A DNA stretch of 58,020 bases from an uncultured bacterium (GTDB lineage: Bacteria; Acidobacteriota; Thermoanaerobaculia; Multivoradales; J023): contig CALFAM010000322.1 in the NCBI GenBank assembly GCA_937948815.1, positions 1-58,020 of the forward strand. Reading direction: 5' to 3'. Below the pieces are notes generated by a model, which was given only the letters and a program-made list of their open reading frames with translations, was not told the DNA's origin and did not search any database. The position numbers and the translations under genes were made by a program. Numbering within the stretch: the stretch's first letter is position 1; the number at the start of each line of letters is the position of its first letter. Positions 9,901-17,584 of this stretch are shown in pieces.

Positions 9901-10330
9901 CCTTTCAGCCGAGGACTACGACACCCACTTCAACCTCGGAATCGCCTACCGCGAGATGGGCCTGCTGGACGAGGCAATCGGCGAATTCCAACTCTCGTCG
10001 AAGGATCCGCGCTATCTGGTCGAGTCGAGCTCGATGCTCGGCATGAGCTTTCTCGAGAAAGGGCTGCCAGACCTGGCGCTCAAGTGGTACCGCAAAGGGC
10101 TCGAAGCTCCGGCCCTGGACGAGACGGCGATGCTCGGCTTGCTGTATGACATGGCGGTGGTCCTGGAGCAGTCGGGCGACAGCCAGGCCGCGCACACCAC
10201 TTGGGTCGAAATCTACGGCATCAACAGTACCTACCGTGACGTGGCGGAGCGCCTGGAGAGCTCACCGCAGGCTTCTTCGGCAGAGGAGATTGCAGCCCAG
10301 CAAGGGTCAGCATCCAATCGCGATGGCTGA
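6908..10330 (+). CDS. large TPR protein with long acidic Ala/Pro-rich middle
   Basis: A 1140-residue protein of unknown function. Residues 1-210 form tandem TPR helices (for example AIREYRKVLKHSPTDVNTLN and AIAIYKKIIKLDPSSLQVYE). Residues from about 220 to 680 are low-complexity, rich in Ala, Asp, Glu and Pro, and probably disordered. More TPR-like helices follow near 710-800 (LLAEAQVFAKYGLREKAEERL) and at the C-terminus from about 980 (HFNLGIAYREMGLLDEAIGEF). There is no signal peptide and no obvious enzyme domain, so it is probably a cytoplasmic scaffold. The layout resembles FimV-like hub proteins, but there is no LysM or membrane segment. It is translationally linked to rnhB. Confidence 0.85.
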   Translation: MAFRREAVIKTAEKYVAKGKIEAAIREYRKVLKHSPTDVNTLNRVGDLYARLESFDEAVRLFTQIAEQYTREGFFVKAIAIYKKIIKLDPSSLQVYEKLAALYAEQGLVTEARTQYQVLANYYQKHDNAASAITIYQRMAELEPDNPTFQLKLAELFASRRLVDRALASYERLADIFLVGGSIDEAAQVYLTALDVSADDLDFVERTVRNLQGAGNPGAAGRVLAKAMELNPEAAQISIQTEPPPTEVDEPQGAAPAASEVAEQPETWAPTGLDEVELDRTPVPDHDGGSAEPFRLELGLDELADSAAQTQLTETGGRDGLEEAVESADASVSGRQDATDPLQASGSLHLELEPASDDSDSFVFELDLEDDEIPESLVQPPADMADAPAESWTEESARTAARTAVDSDDALAAAIAEDARIAAEEPGADAVPRAEGGIPTLDSAEIAALEDFDLTSLTFDVSPEAAEADDVAAADGGDADDDAIEIEIELDADDEAAAAPSPADVEAEAGGDGIDIDWSLDPLEDAFEIDADAAEAAAAAAPHPDDQEPAEEVAAAALPSVEPAAPAEEAEPAAPAQEAKPAVPAKEDVAPAEEPARPDAEPARPVQKPKPPARPPKVTSDSEVEAMLAAATAAHKIRPRKTKRPKSQVPETHVPTEAPAPAVQAETPTTETAQPAVPPAPADADALEAAEAAVAKLARSGDDAELLDDSPSRAMRVRLAEVRREEDLLAEAQVFAKYGLREKAEERLRELWNLNPHNLAALQLKTGLLLEDGDSGAVIAEANNLASLAERAGTREPWNALRAQLIDVGYQVDGDQVVGPPGEEIKGDRISHFLEALDNTASTPIVDPTPEVVPEPEATGPVVEEEGLAGEIDDALDSFFEVSSPKTAGAGQPQQARTVDSGSAAGPATAASGSTEPFDESGMSWLDESHTSLGSAESSDSREKSPLFDEDDDFFDLAAEIERELDAEEADESTPLASPSEPSLEEIVEGFKRGVAEHLSAEDYDTHFNLGIAYREMGLLDEAIGEFQLSSKDPRYLVESSSMLGMSFLEKGLPDLALKWYRKGLEAPALDETAMLGLLYDMAVVLEQSGDSQAAHTTWVEIYGINSTYRDVAERLESSPQASSAEEIAAQQGSASNRDG

Positions 10331-10345
10331 TCGTCTCGGCAGACT

Positions 10346-11500
10346 ATGGACACCCAGACGCGCATCTTGATCGGGGCCCTGCTCTGCCTGTCGCTGATCG
10401 CGGCCGGCATCTATCTGGCGCCCACGGTCAACGAGAAGATTCTGCAGCCACAGGTGACCCGCGCGTGGGTGGCGATCGAGGTTGCAGACTCCGGCGTCGC
10501 CGACGTGGGTGTCGTCTCGATCGAAGCGGGTACCCCATTTACGCTCCACGCCGTACTCGAGGCGACGCGCCGCAATGGCGAGTCGGTGTACTACACACGG
10601 GCTCCGGCGCTCCGCTTTCTCGATCGTGCAGGCCAGCCCGGCGAGCCTGTGCCGGCGTCGTCCATTCGGCTCTGGGATCGGCGCGGGCTGGTCAAAGTTC
10701 GCTGGTTCACCATCGAGGGCCGGCAGCCGGTGCTGCGTCTCGAGCCGGGGCAAGGGGCTGACAAGCTGGCTTTCGAACCCTACTTTCGTGCCGACTGGCC
10801 AACCAGCTGGTCGGTTCCAGGTTCGGTGGATCCGGCATTCGACGACCGGTTGAATCTCGGCTCGCGGCTGATCGCGGGCGAAACCGACTTCGGTACGCAG
10901 CGCTACTACGCGCGCGTGGAACTCTACCGGGACGAGAAGCAGGTGCTCGCTTCGGATCGCTTTGCTTCGCCCGGACCCGACGCGCTACGCACCGATCCGG
11001 CAACGTTTTCGACGGTCGTGGCCAGCCTTCCCGGCGCGGCCGGCCCTGCTTCTCGGGTGTTCGGCTTGACCCAGATCGAGATGCCCGCGGACGCACCTGA
11101 CACGCTGCGCAACGGCATCAGTGAGCTGATCGATCAGCGCCTGGCCTTCACCGGCCTGAGTGTGCTGTGGGAGCAGATGGGCATGGGCGGTGAGCAGCGC
11201 GCAGCCGGTGACACGGATACCGACGTGACGGGCGCAGCCACCCAAGCTCCGGACGCGCGACGCGCCTGGCAGGATGTCGATCTGTCGGCGGCACCCGCGT
11301 GGGATCAGGTCGTGGCACGCGGTGACCTGCTGCGCGTGGGCGGTCGCGTCGTGGTGCTCTATGCGGACCGTGGCGTTGCCGGCGTGCTCGACTACGGAGA
11401 TCTCTGCTTCGACTTCGCAGCCGGCGCGACGGTGCGCGCGCTGGGTGATGTGTTCAGTGGCGAGGATTCCTTCCTCGAGCACCTGCCCTTGGGACGATAA
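10346..11500 (+). CDS. membrane-anchored protein of unknown function
   Basis: A 384-residue protein I do not recognise. Residues 7-26 form a single hydrophobic segment (ILIGALLCLSLIAAGIYLAP), either an uncleaved anchor or a signal peptide, followed by a long non-cytoplasmic region rich in beta-type sequence. Two Thr/Ala/Asp linkers interrupt it (around 285-300). It starts 15 nt after the TPR gene and ends before the dehydrogenase, so it could be co-transcribed with the TPR protein and form a membrane partner for it. There is no detectable catalytic motif, and no Shine-Dalgarno sequence is evident upstream of the ATG at 10346. Confidence 0.7.
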   Translation: MDTQTRILIGALLCLSLIAAGIYLAPTVNEKILQPQVTRAWVAIEVADSGVADVGVVSIEAGTPFTLHAVLEATRRNGESVYYTRAPALRFLDRAGQPGEPVPASSIRLWDRRGLVKVRWFTIEGRQPVLRLEPGQGADKLAFEPYFRADWPTSWSVPGSVDPAFDDRLNLGSRLIAGETDFGTQRYYARVELYRDEKQVLASDRFASPGPDALRTDPATFSTVVASLPGAAGPASRVFGLTQIEMPADAPDTLRNGISELIDQRLAFTGLSVLWEQMGMGGEQRAAGDTDTDVTGAATQAPDARRAWQDVDLSAAPAWDQVVARGDLLRVGGRVVVLYADRGVAGVLDYGDLCFDFAAGATVRALGDVFSGEDSFLEHLPLGR

Positions 11501-11587
11501 TTCAGCGAAGCGCGATGTGCCCGACGTCCGGTTCCGGACAGGGCGCGTGGTACGGTCCAGCGCGTACGCGATCAGGAGGATACGAGC

Positions 11588-12619
11588 ATGAGTCGAGTCA
11601 TTACATTGCTACCGGGAGACGGGATCGGCCCCGAGGTCACCGGCGCCACGGTTCGCGTTCTCGAGGCCGCTGGTTTTTCCGCCGACTGGGAGAATCATAC
11701 GGCTGGTGCCGAAGCGGTGGCCAAGGGAGACGAGCCGCTTCCTCAGCGGGTTCTCGACTCGATTGGTCGGACCAAGGTCTGCCTCAAGGGGCCGGTCACG
11801 ACACCCGTGGGCAAGGGCTTTCGTTCGGTCAACGTCCAGCTTCGGCAGGCCCTCGAGCTCTACGCCAATCTTCGCCCGGCACGCACGATTCCCGGCCTGC
11901 CGGGGCGCTTCGAAGATGTCAATCTGGTGATCGTGCGCGAGAATACCGAGGGCCTCTACAGCGGGATCGAGCACCAGGTCATTCCGGGCGTCGTCGAGAG
12001 CCTCAAGATCATCACCGAGAAGGCCTCCACCCGCGTCTCCCGCTTTGCCTTCGAGTACGCGCGTGCCAACGGTCGCAAGCGCATCACCGCGGTGCACAAG
12101 GCCAACATCATGAAGCTCTCCGATGGCCTGTTCCTCGAGTGCTTCCAGAAGGTCGCCGAAGAGTATCCGGACATCGAGGCGGACGATCGCATCATCGACG
12201 CCATGTGCATGCAACTGGTCGTGCGCCCGGAGACGTTCGACATGCTGCTGCTGGAGAACCTCTACGGTGACATCGTCTCTGACCTCGCCGCCGGCCTGGT
12301 CGGTGGGCTCGGTGTGGTTCCGGGAGCGAACATCGGTGAGAACGAGGCGGTCTTCGAAGCCGTTCATGGTTCAGCACCGGATATCGCCGGGCAGGGTGTG
12401 GCCAATCCACTGGCACTCATGCGCTCGGCGTTGCTCATGCTGCATCACGTCGGGGAATCGGCCATCGCGCGCCGGCTGTCGGCGGCCATCCGGATGGTCA
12501 TCGTCGACGACAAGGTGCTGACCCGCGATCTGGGCGGCAAGGCGTCGACGCACGAGCTGACCGAGGCGATCGTGCGTGCCCTCGACAAGGTCGGCGACGA
12601 CCCGACCGGTCAGATCTAG
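11588..12619 (+). CDS. isocitrate/isopropylmalate dehydrogenase family, probably NAD-type isocitrate dehydrogenase
   Basis: Beta-decarboxylating dehydrogenase of 343 residues. The substrate-binding signature FRSVNVQLRQALELYANLRP, the active-site VRENTEGLYSG, the lysine-containing AVHKANIMKLSDG, the metal-binding DNLYGDIVSDL-like segment (here ENLYGDIVSDLAAG) and the cofactor segment HGSAPDIAGQGVANP are present. The SVNVQLRQ and ANLRPARTIPG segments look more like NAD-dependent isocitrate dehydrogenase than LeuB, and no leucine genes are nearby. Homoisocitrate or tartrate dehydrogenase cannot be excluded. The ATG at 11588 follows CAGGAGGATA, an excellent ribosome-binding site. Confidence 0.88.
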   Translation: MSRVITLLPGDGIGPEVTGATVRVLEAAGFSADWENHTAGAEAVAKGDEPLPQRVLDSIGRTKVCLKGPVTTPVGKGFRSVNVQLRQALELYANLRPARTIPGLPGRFEDVNLVIVRENTEGLYSGIEHQVIPGVVESLKIITEKASTRVSRFAFEYARANGRKRITAVHKANIMKLSDGLFLECFQKVAEEYPDIEADDRIIDAMCMQLVVRPETFDMLLLENLYGDIVSDLAAGLVGGLGVVPGANIGENEAVFEAVHGSAPDIAGQGVANPLALMRSALLMLHHVGESAIARRLSAAIRMVIVDDKVLTRDLGGKASTHELTEAIVRALDKVGDDPTGQI

Positions 12620-12667
12620 TCCCCAGAGCGAACCGGTACTGCGAAACCAGCTCAGCGAACCCGAGTC

Positions 12668-14059
12668 ATGGCACCTTCGTTGTTCGATGATCCGCCCCCG
12701 ACAAGGGTGACTTCGGGCGACGAGCAAACAGATCCGCTTGCCCGATCGTCGGCCGGCACCCCGCTGGCCGAGCGGATGCGGCCGCGCAACCTCGACGAAG
12801 TGGTCGGCCACGACGCGGTGGTCGGCGAGCATGGCTTCCTGCGCCAGGCGATCGAGCACGACCGCGTACCCTCACTCGTGCTGTGGGGGCCGCCAGGGAG
12901 CGGCAAGACGACCCTTGCCCGGATCGTCGCACGCGAGACGGCTGCCCGTTTTGTGCCCTTTTCGGCGGTGACCTCAGGCATCAAAGAGGTCAAGCAGGTC
13001 ATGGCCGAAGCCGCTCGACTGCGGGCCGCGGACGATCGTCAAACCCTGGTCTTTGTCGACGAAATCCACCGTTTCAACAAGGCTCAACAGGACGCCTTCT
13101 TGCCCTACGTGGAGCAGGGAGACATCGTGTTGGTCGGCGCGACGACCGAGAATCCGTCCTTCGAGGTGGTCAGCGCCTTGCTTTCCCGCTGCCGTGTGGT
13201 CGTGCTCGAGCCTCTGTCGCCTGCTTCGGTCACATCCCTTCTGCGCCGTGCTTTGGAGACGCCGACCCGTGGGTTGGGCCTCTACCGTCTGAAGGCAGAT
13301 GACGACACCCTGGCGAGTATGGCGCAGCTCACCGCAGGCGATGCGCGGGCAGCGCTCAATCTCCTAGAGGTCGCGGCCGAGCACGTGGGGCGGGGCGGAC
13401 GGATCGACGAACAGACGCTCCAGCGTGTCGCGCAGCGCAAGATCCTGCGCTACGACAAGTCCGGCGAAGAGCACTACAACCTGATCTCGGCGTTGCACAA
13501 GAGCCTGCGCGAGAGCGATGTCGATGCATCGCTGTACTGGTTTGGTCGCATGCTCGCGTCGGGAGAAGATCCGCGCTACGTGGCGCGCCGCATGTTGCGT
13601 TTCGCGAGCGAAGACATCGGCATGGCAGCCCCCCGCGCCCTCGAGCAAACACTCGCGGCCTGGCAAGCCTACGAGCGACTGGGCAGCCCGGAAGGGGAGC
13701 TAGCCCTCGCGCAAGCGGTCGTCTTCCTCGCCCTGGCGCCCAAGTCGAATGCCGTGTATGCAGCTTACAAGTCCGTCCAGCGCACCCTCGCCGAGCGTCC
13801 CGCCGACCCTGTGCCACCGGTGATCCGGAACGCTCCGACGCGGTTGATGAAGGACGTCGGCTACGGTGACGGCTATGTCTACGCCCACGACACCGAGGAA
13901 GGCGTCGGAGGTCTCGACTGCCTGCCCGAGTCGCTGGCCGGCACGTCGTTCTACCATCCGACCGAACGCGGCTTCGAAGCGGACCTCCGGCGTCGTCTCG
14001 CTGCCTTCGATGGCGCGCGTAAACGCGCCCGTCAGCGCAAGCCTCCAGCCAAGACGTAG
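12668..14059 (+). CDS. rarA: replication-associated recombination protein RarA (MgsA)
   Basis: AAA+ ATPase acting at stalled replication forks with SSB. The clamp-loader-like core shows Walker A GPPGSGKTTLARI, Walker B LVFVDEIHRFN, the sensor segment GATTENPSFEV and the arginine-finger region LLSRCRVVVLEPL. The C-terminal tetramerisation region (KSLRESDVDASLYWFGRML, RRMLRFASEDIGMA and LAPKSNAVYAAY) is characteristic of RarA and absent from RuvB. It has 463 residues, with a short non-conserved N-terminus. It converges with the sulfatase-like gene on the other strand 70 nt downstream. Confidence 0.95.
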   Translation: MAPSLFDDPPPTRVTSGDEQTDPLARSSAGTPLAERMRPRNLDEVVGHDAVVGEHGFLRQAIEHDRVPSLVLWGPPGSGKTTLARIVARETAARFVPFSAVTSGIKEVKQVMAEAARLRAADDRQTLVFVDEIHRFNKAQQDAFLPYVEQGDIVLVGATTENPSFEVVSALLSRCRVVVLEPLSPASVTSLLRRALETPTRGLGLYRLKADDDTLASMAQLTAGDARAALNLLEVAAEHVGRGGRIDEQTLQRVAQRKILRYDKSGEEHYNLISALHKSLRESDVDASLYWFGRMLASGEDPRYVARRMLRFASEDIGMAAPRALEQTLAAWQAYERLGSPEGELALAQAVVFLALAPKSNAVYAAYKSVQRTLAERPADPVPPVIRNAPTRLMKDVGYGDGYVYAHDTEEGVGGLDCLPESLAGTSFYHPTERGFEADLRRRLAAFDGARKRARQRKPPAKT

Positions 14060-14129
14060 ACCCACGCAGCTCCCTGCCCGCCGTCGAACCCACCGTTTGC
14101 CGTCCGCCGGCCCCGCTGCGGCAACAGAA

Positions 14130-16352
14130 TCAGCTCTCGAAGAGGACTCGTGCGCGGGTACGGATCGCGGCGGCCTGGCTGGGGTTGTTCAGGCGTTCGA
14201 GGATGGTGCTGGCGGCCGTGTAGGCCCAGGGAAAGGGGTTGGTGACCAGGAACTCGTCGATCGTGGCGAGCGCGGGTTGGAACCTTCGCTGGAGAATGTG
14301 CAGGGTCGCCAGGCGTTCGTAGACCAGCGGGTTGCGTGGGTCCTCGGTGATGGCGGCGCGAAAGTGCGTGACGGCCTCGTCGAAGCGGCCTTCGGCAGCG
14401 AATACCTCGGCGATCGCGAAATCGAGGCCGTTCGTCGTCTCGCCCGCGGGTACGAGGGCGAGCACCGCGTCGAGTCGGGCTCGGGCGCTGGCCACGTCGC
14501 GGGCGCGCAGGTCGAGCATCACCAGGGTGAGACGGGAGGCGATGCCGCCGGGACGGGCGCGTAGGGAGGTCTCGGCATGCGTGCGCGCTTCATCGAACGC
14601 ACCTTCGGCCATTGCGACTTGAGCGGTCAGAACGTGGGCATAGGAAACGTGGCTGGCCTCGGCCTGCGTGGCGAGGGCGCGTGCTTCGTCCAGGTAGCCG
14701 AGCCGTAGAGCGACGGTTCCCGCGCCGAGGGAAGCGCGAGGGTTGCCTGGCTGAAGGCTCACGGTCTTCCGATAGGCGGCCAGTGCCGCTTCCATGGCGC
14801 CGGTACCCTCGAGGATCTGTGCCTGTTGCAGCCAGGCGACCGCCATCTGTGGGTGCTCCTCCAGCAACGGTGCGAGGGCTTCCAGGGCGCCTGCTGGGTC
14901 ATCGAGCCCTTGTTGCTCGATGGCCCGCAGGGTATCCAGCACGGGCAGCATCTCGCCCGGGTCGGGGAGCGGTCCATCCTGGGGCAAGCTCGGGGCCGAA
15001 AGATAGCCGAGCGCGGCCAGGCTGCGTGCCGCTTCCTCATCCTCGATGCGCGGCGGCTCCAAGGGCACGTTGCGCGCTTCGAATGCTTGCCGCATCGCAT
15101 GGGCTTGCCGGCGCGCCTCGCTCCGCAGGTTGATGGTTTCGGCCGGGTCCGCGACCAGGTCGTAAAGTCCAGGATCGGGGCCGTGAATGTAGTGCCAGGG
15201 TCCTTCGATGATCGAGCCCAGCTCGCTCCAGCCGAGCTCGAGTCGGGCATAGTAGGTCTCGGCATAGAGCGCACGGGTCGGTGCCTGTTCGGCGCCAGCC
15301 TGCCACAGCGTCGGGCGATCGTCGGGCGGCTCGCCGACCCCGACCATGGCGCGGAGCGTCGGTGCGATGTCGACCAGGCTGACCGGTGACGGCAAGGTCT
15401 CACCGGCCCGGATGCCCTTCGGTAAACGCACGATCAACGGTACCTGCAAGGCCTCGCGGTACAGCAAGATGCCGTGTTCGGCCTCACCGTGATCACCGAG
15501 CCCTTCGCCGTGGTCACTGGTCAGAACGATTACCGATTCTTGGTATCGGCCCAGGCGTTCCAATGCTTCGAACAAGCGGCCGACCGCATCGTCAGCGGCT
15601 GCGATTTCGGCGTCGTAGGCGTCAGCGTAGCGCTCGGCAAACGGTGACGGTGCGTGGTAGGGCGTGTGGGGATCGTAGAGGTGGACGAAGAGGAAGAATC
15701 GTTCGTCCGAGCCGAGTTGCTCGAGCCATTCGACGGCCTGCGCAACGGTGTCTGTGCCAGCCCGCTGGCCCGGGCCGACCCGGCTGTCGTCGAGGGCGGT
15801 CTCGAGGGTGTCATCGTAGCGTTCGAAGCCTTCCGAGAGCCCCGTGTCGGCGCGCAAGACGAGCGCGGAGACGAACGCGCCCGTGCGGTAGCCCGCGGCT
15901 TCGAACTCGCGGGGCAGGTACGGCACCGCGCCGGCGTCCAGGGCATAGCCGAGATTCTCCCGCACGCCGTGCTCGGGCGGTATCAAGCCGGTGAGCATGG
16001 AGGCATGGGCCGGCAAGGTGAGCGGGTAGGGGCTATAGGCGCGCGCGGCGAGCACACCTTCCTGGCGCAGGCGATCAATCGCTGGCGTCGCGACCTTCTC
16101 GTAGCCGTAGGCCGGTAGTCGATCGGAACGTAGGGTGTCGATCGAAATCAGCACGACGGAGGCGTCTGGAAACGAAGGCGCCGAAACTCGGTCTGACGCG
16201 TGGGGCGGGCTGTCGGTCGGTCCACAGCCGACGCTCAGCGGCAGGAGGCAGGCCAGCACGAGCATCCAGCGCAAGGGGCGACTTCTGGCTGACGCGTCGG
16301 CACGTGAGGGGCGCGTCAGAGAGCGATCTCGGTGACGGACTTGCTGGCTCAC
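14130..16352 (-). CDS. sulfatase-fold (alkaline phosphatase superfamily) lipoprotein with TPR domain
   Basis: A 740-residue exported lipoprotein. The signal peptide ends in the lipobox LSVGC (Cys43). Residues 65-460 form an alkaline-phosphatase/sulfatase core with SIDTLRSDRLPAYG, SDHGEGLGDHG and LVDIAPTLRAM. The nucleophile region reads PLTLPAHASM, so the usual Cys/Ser-x-Pro-x-Arg sulfatase site is Thr112-Leu-Pro-Ala-His116. A formylglycine cannot form there, and Thr is the nucleophile in LtaS-type transferases. Residues 490-740 are TPR-like repeats. The GTG start at 16352 overlaps the upstream stop (GTGA). It is the last gene of the CRTAC1/TPR operon. Fold confident, substrate unknown. Confidence 0.85.
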   Translation of the reverse strand: MSQQVRHRDRSLTRPSRADASARSRPLRWMLVLACLLPLSVGCGPTDSPPHASDRVSAPSFPDASVVLISIDTLRSDRLPAYGYEKVATPAIDRLRQEGVLAARAYSPYPLTLPAHASMLTGLIPPEHGVRENLGYALDAGAVPYLPREFEAAGYRTGAFVSALVLRADTGLSEGFERYDDTLETALDDSRVGPGQRAGTDTVAQAVEWLEQLGSDERFFLFVHLYDPHTPYHAPSPFAERYADAYDAEIAAADDAVGRLFEALERLGRYQESVIVLTSDHGEGLGDHGEAEHGILLYREALQVPLIVRLPKGIRAGETLPSPVSLVDIAPTLRAMVGVGEPPDDRPTLWQAGAEQAPTRALYAETYYARLELGWSELGSIIEGPWHYIHGPDPGLYDLVADPAETINLRSEARRQAHAMRQAFEARNVPLEPPRIEDEEAARSLAALGYLSAPSLPQDGPLPDPGEMLPVLDTLRAIEQQGLDDPAGALEALAPLLEEHPQMAVAWLQQAQILEGTGAMEAALAAYRKTVSLQPGNPRASLGAGTVALRLGYLDEARALATQAEASHVSYAHVLTAQVAMAEGAFDEARTHAETSLRARPGGIASRLTLVMLDLRARDVASARARLDAVLALVPAGETTNGLDFAIAEVFAAEGRFDEAVTHFRAAITEDPRNPLVYERLATLHILQRRFQPALATIDEFLVTNPFPWAYTAASTILERLNNPSQAAAIRTRARVLFES

Positions 16353-17584
16353 GGTTTGCCTGCCGCGCGGTCTCGCGCCGTGTTGCGCGTGTGGAGCTGC
16401 GCCACGGCATCCCGGCGACGGCGGGCCTCGCGGTCATCCGGGGTACGGGTCAGGACGGCGTCGAAGGCGGCGAGGGATGCTTGGAGCTGACCTGACTGGG
16501 CCAGGGCAGATGCGAAGTCGAAGAGCGCGTCGGTCGCCGCGGGGTCGAGTGCCGTGGCCCGCTGTAGGTAAGGCAGGGCTTCCGCGAGCTTGCCGGCTTC
16601 GGCCAGCATGGCGCCGACATTGTGTTGGGCGCGCGCGTTCCCGGGCTCGATGGTGACGGCTTTTCGAAAGAGCTCGAATGCTTGTGCCCGGCGGCCGAGA
16701 CGGCGTGCCTGGCTACCGAGGGCGATGTGCACCCGGGCGCCTTCGAGCAGCGCGCCCAGGGGATCGGTATGTGGATCGTCGAAGATCGGACGGCGGGTAC
16801 CCGCGTGCGCCAGAAACTCCTTCGCGCGCGCTGCGTTCCCCCGGTCGCGATGGGCCTGGCCGAGGGCATAGTGGATGGCATTGGCATCCGGCGCCAGCTC
16901 GCGCGCGGCTTCCAGAGCGCGGATCGCCTCGTCGAGCGTCGCTGGCGTGCGCAAGGCACGCCCGAGGCCGTAGTAGGCAGCCGCACGCGCCTTCTGTGTG
17001 GCCTCTTGCGTTGTGGCTGCGTGGGTCTGACTCAGAACAGCGCGAAACTGCTCTGCGGCTGCGCTGAGCTGTCCCGCGTCGAGCCACACGCGCCCCTGCC
17101 GGAGTCGCGCCGCGAAGCTGGCGTCATCGCGTGCGATCGCGCGGTCGAAGGCTTCAGCCGCTTCCTCGAGGCGTCCGGCCTCTTGGTGGGCAACGCCCTC
17201 GAGGTGCGGCCACGCCGCAGCGTCGGGTGCGAGAATCGCCGCGTTCTGAAAGCAGTTTGCCGCAGCGTCGCGGAATGCATGGGCGAGGTAGAGACGGCCA
17301 ACATCTCCGAACCGCTCCGCCAGCTCCTCGTCGGGAAGCCTGTGCACGAGCGCCTGATCCAAGCCCTGCTGGGCAGCTTCTAAGGTGTCGCGCGCCACAG
17401 CTTCGAGTCGACCAAGATCGGGTGGCGTGACGGGTGTGAGCTCCCGCGCGGGCGGTGCAGTGCACGAGGCCAACGCTACCCACGCGAACCCGAGCAGGAT
17501 GCCCAAGCGGGCGGCGGCGAGCAGATGCGTGAAGGTTGTCACGGCCTGACGCGGTCTCGACGCGGTGCTACCAAGCCTGGTCAC
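16349..17584 (-). CDS. TPR lipoprotein
   Basis: About 411 residues with a hydrophobic signal segment ending in the lipobox ALASC, then tandem TPR repeats to the C-terminus (for example AIRALEAARELAPDANAIHY and ALPYLQRATALDPAATDAL). Probably a surface- or periplasm-facing scaffold. I start it at the GTG at 17584, which overlaps the CRTAC1 stop as GTGA, matching the overlap style of its neighbours. A GTG at 17542 would give a more usual short n-region and is a real alternative, and an ATG at 17665 lies inside the previous gene. It sits between the CRTAC1 and sulfatase-TPR genes, suggesting a shared complex. No enzyme motif is visible. Confidence 0.82.
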   Translation of the reverse strand: MTRLGSTASRPRQAVTTFTHLLAAARLGILLGFAWVALASCTAPPARELTPVTPPDLGRLEAVARDTLEAAQQGLDQALVHRLPDEELAERFGDVGRLYLAHAFRDAAANCFQNAAILAPDAAAWPHLEGVAHQEAGRLEEAAEAFDRAIARDDASFAARLRQGRVWLDAGQLSAAAEQFRAVLSQTHAATTQEATQKARAAAYYGLGRALRTPATLDEAIRALEAARELAPDANAIHYALGQAHRDRGNAARAKEFLAHAGTRRPIFDDPHTDPLGALLEGARVHIALGSQARRLGRRAQAFELFRKAVTIEPGNARAQHNVGAMLAEAGKLAEALPYLQRATALDPAATDALFDFASALAQSGQLQASLAAFDAVLTRTPDDREARRRRDAVAQLHTRNTARDRAAGKP

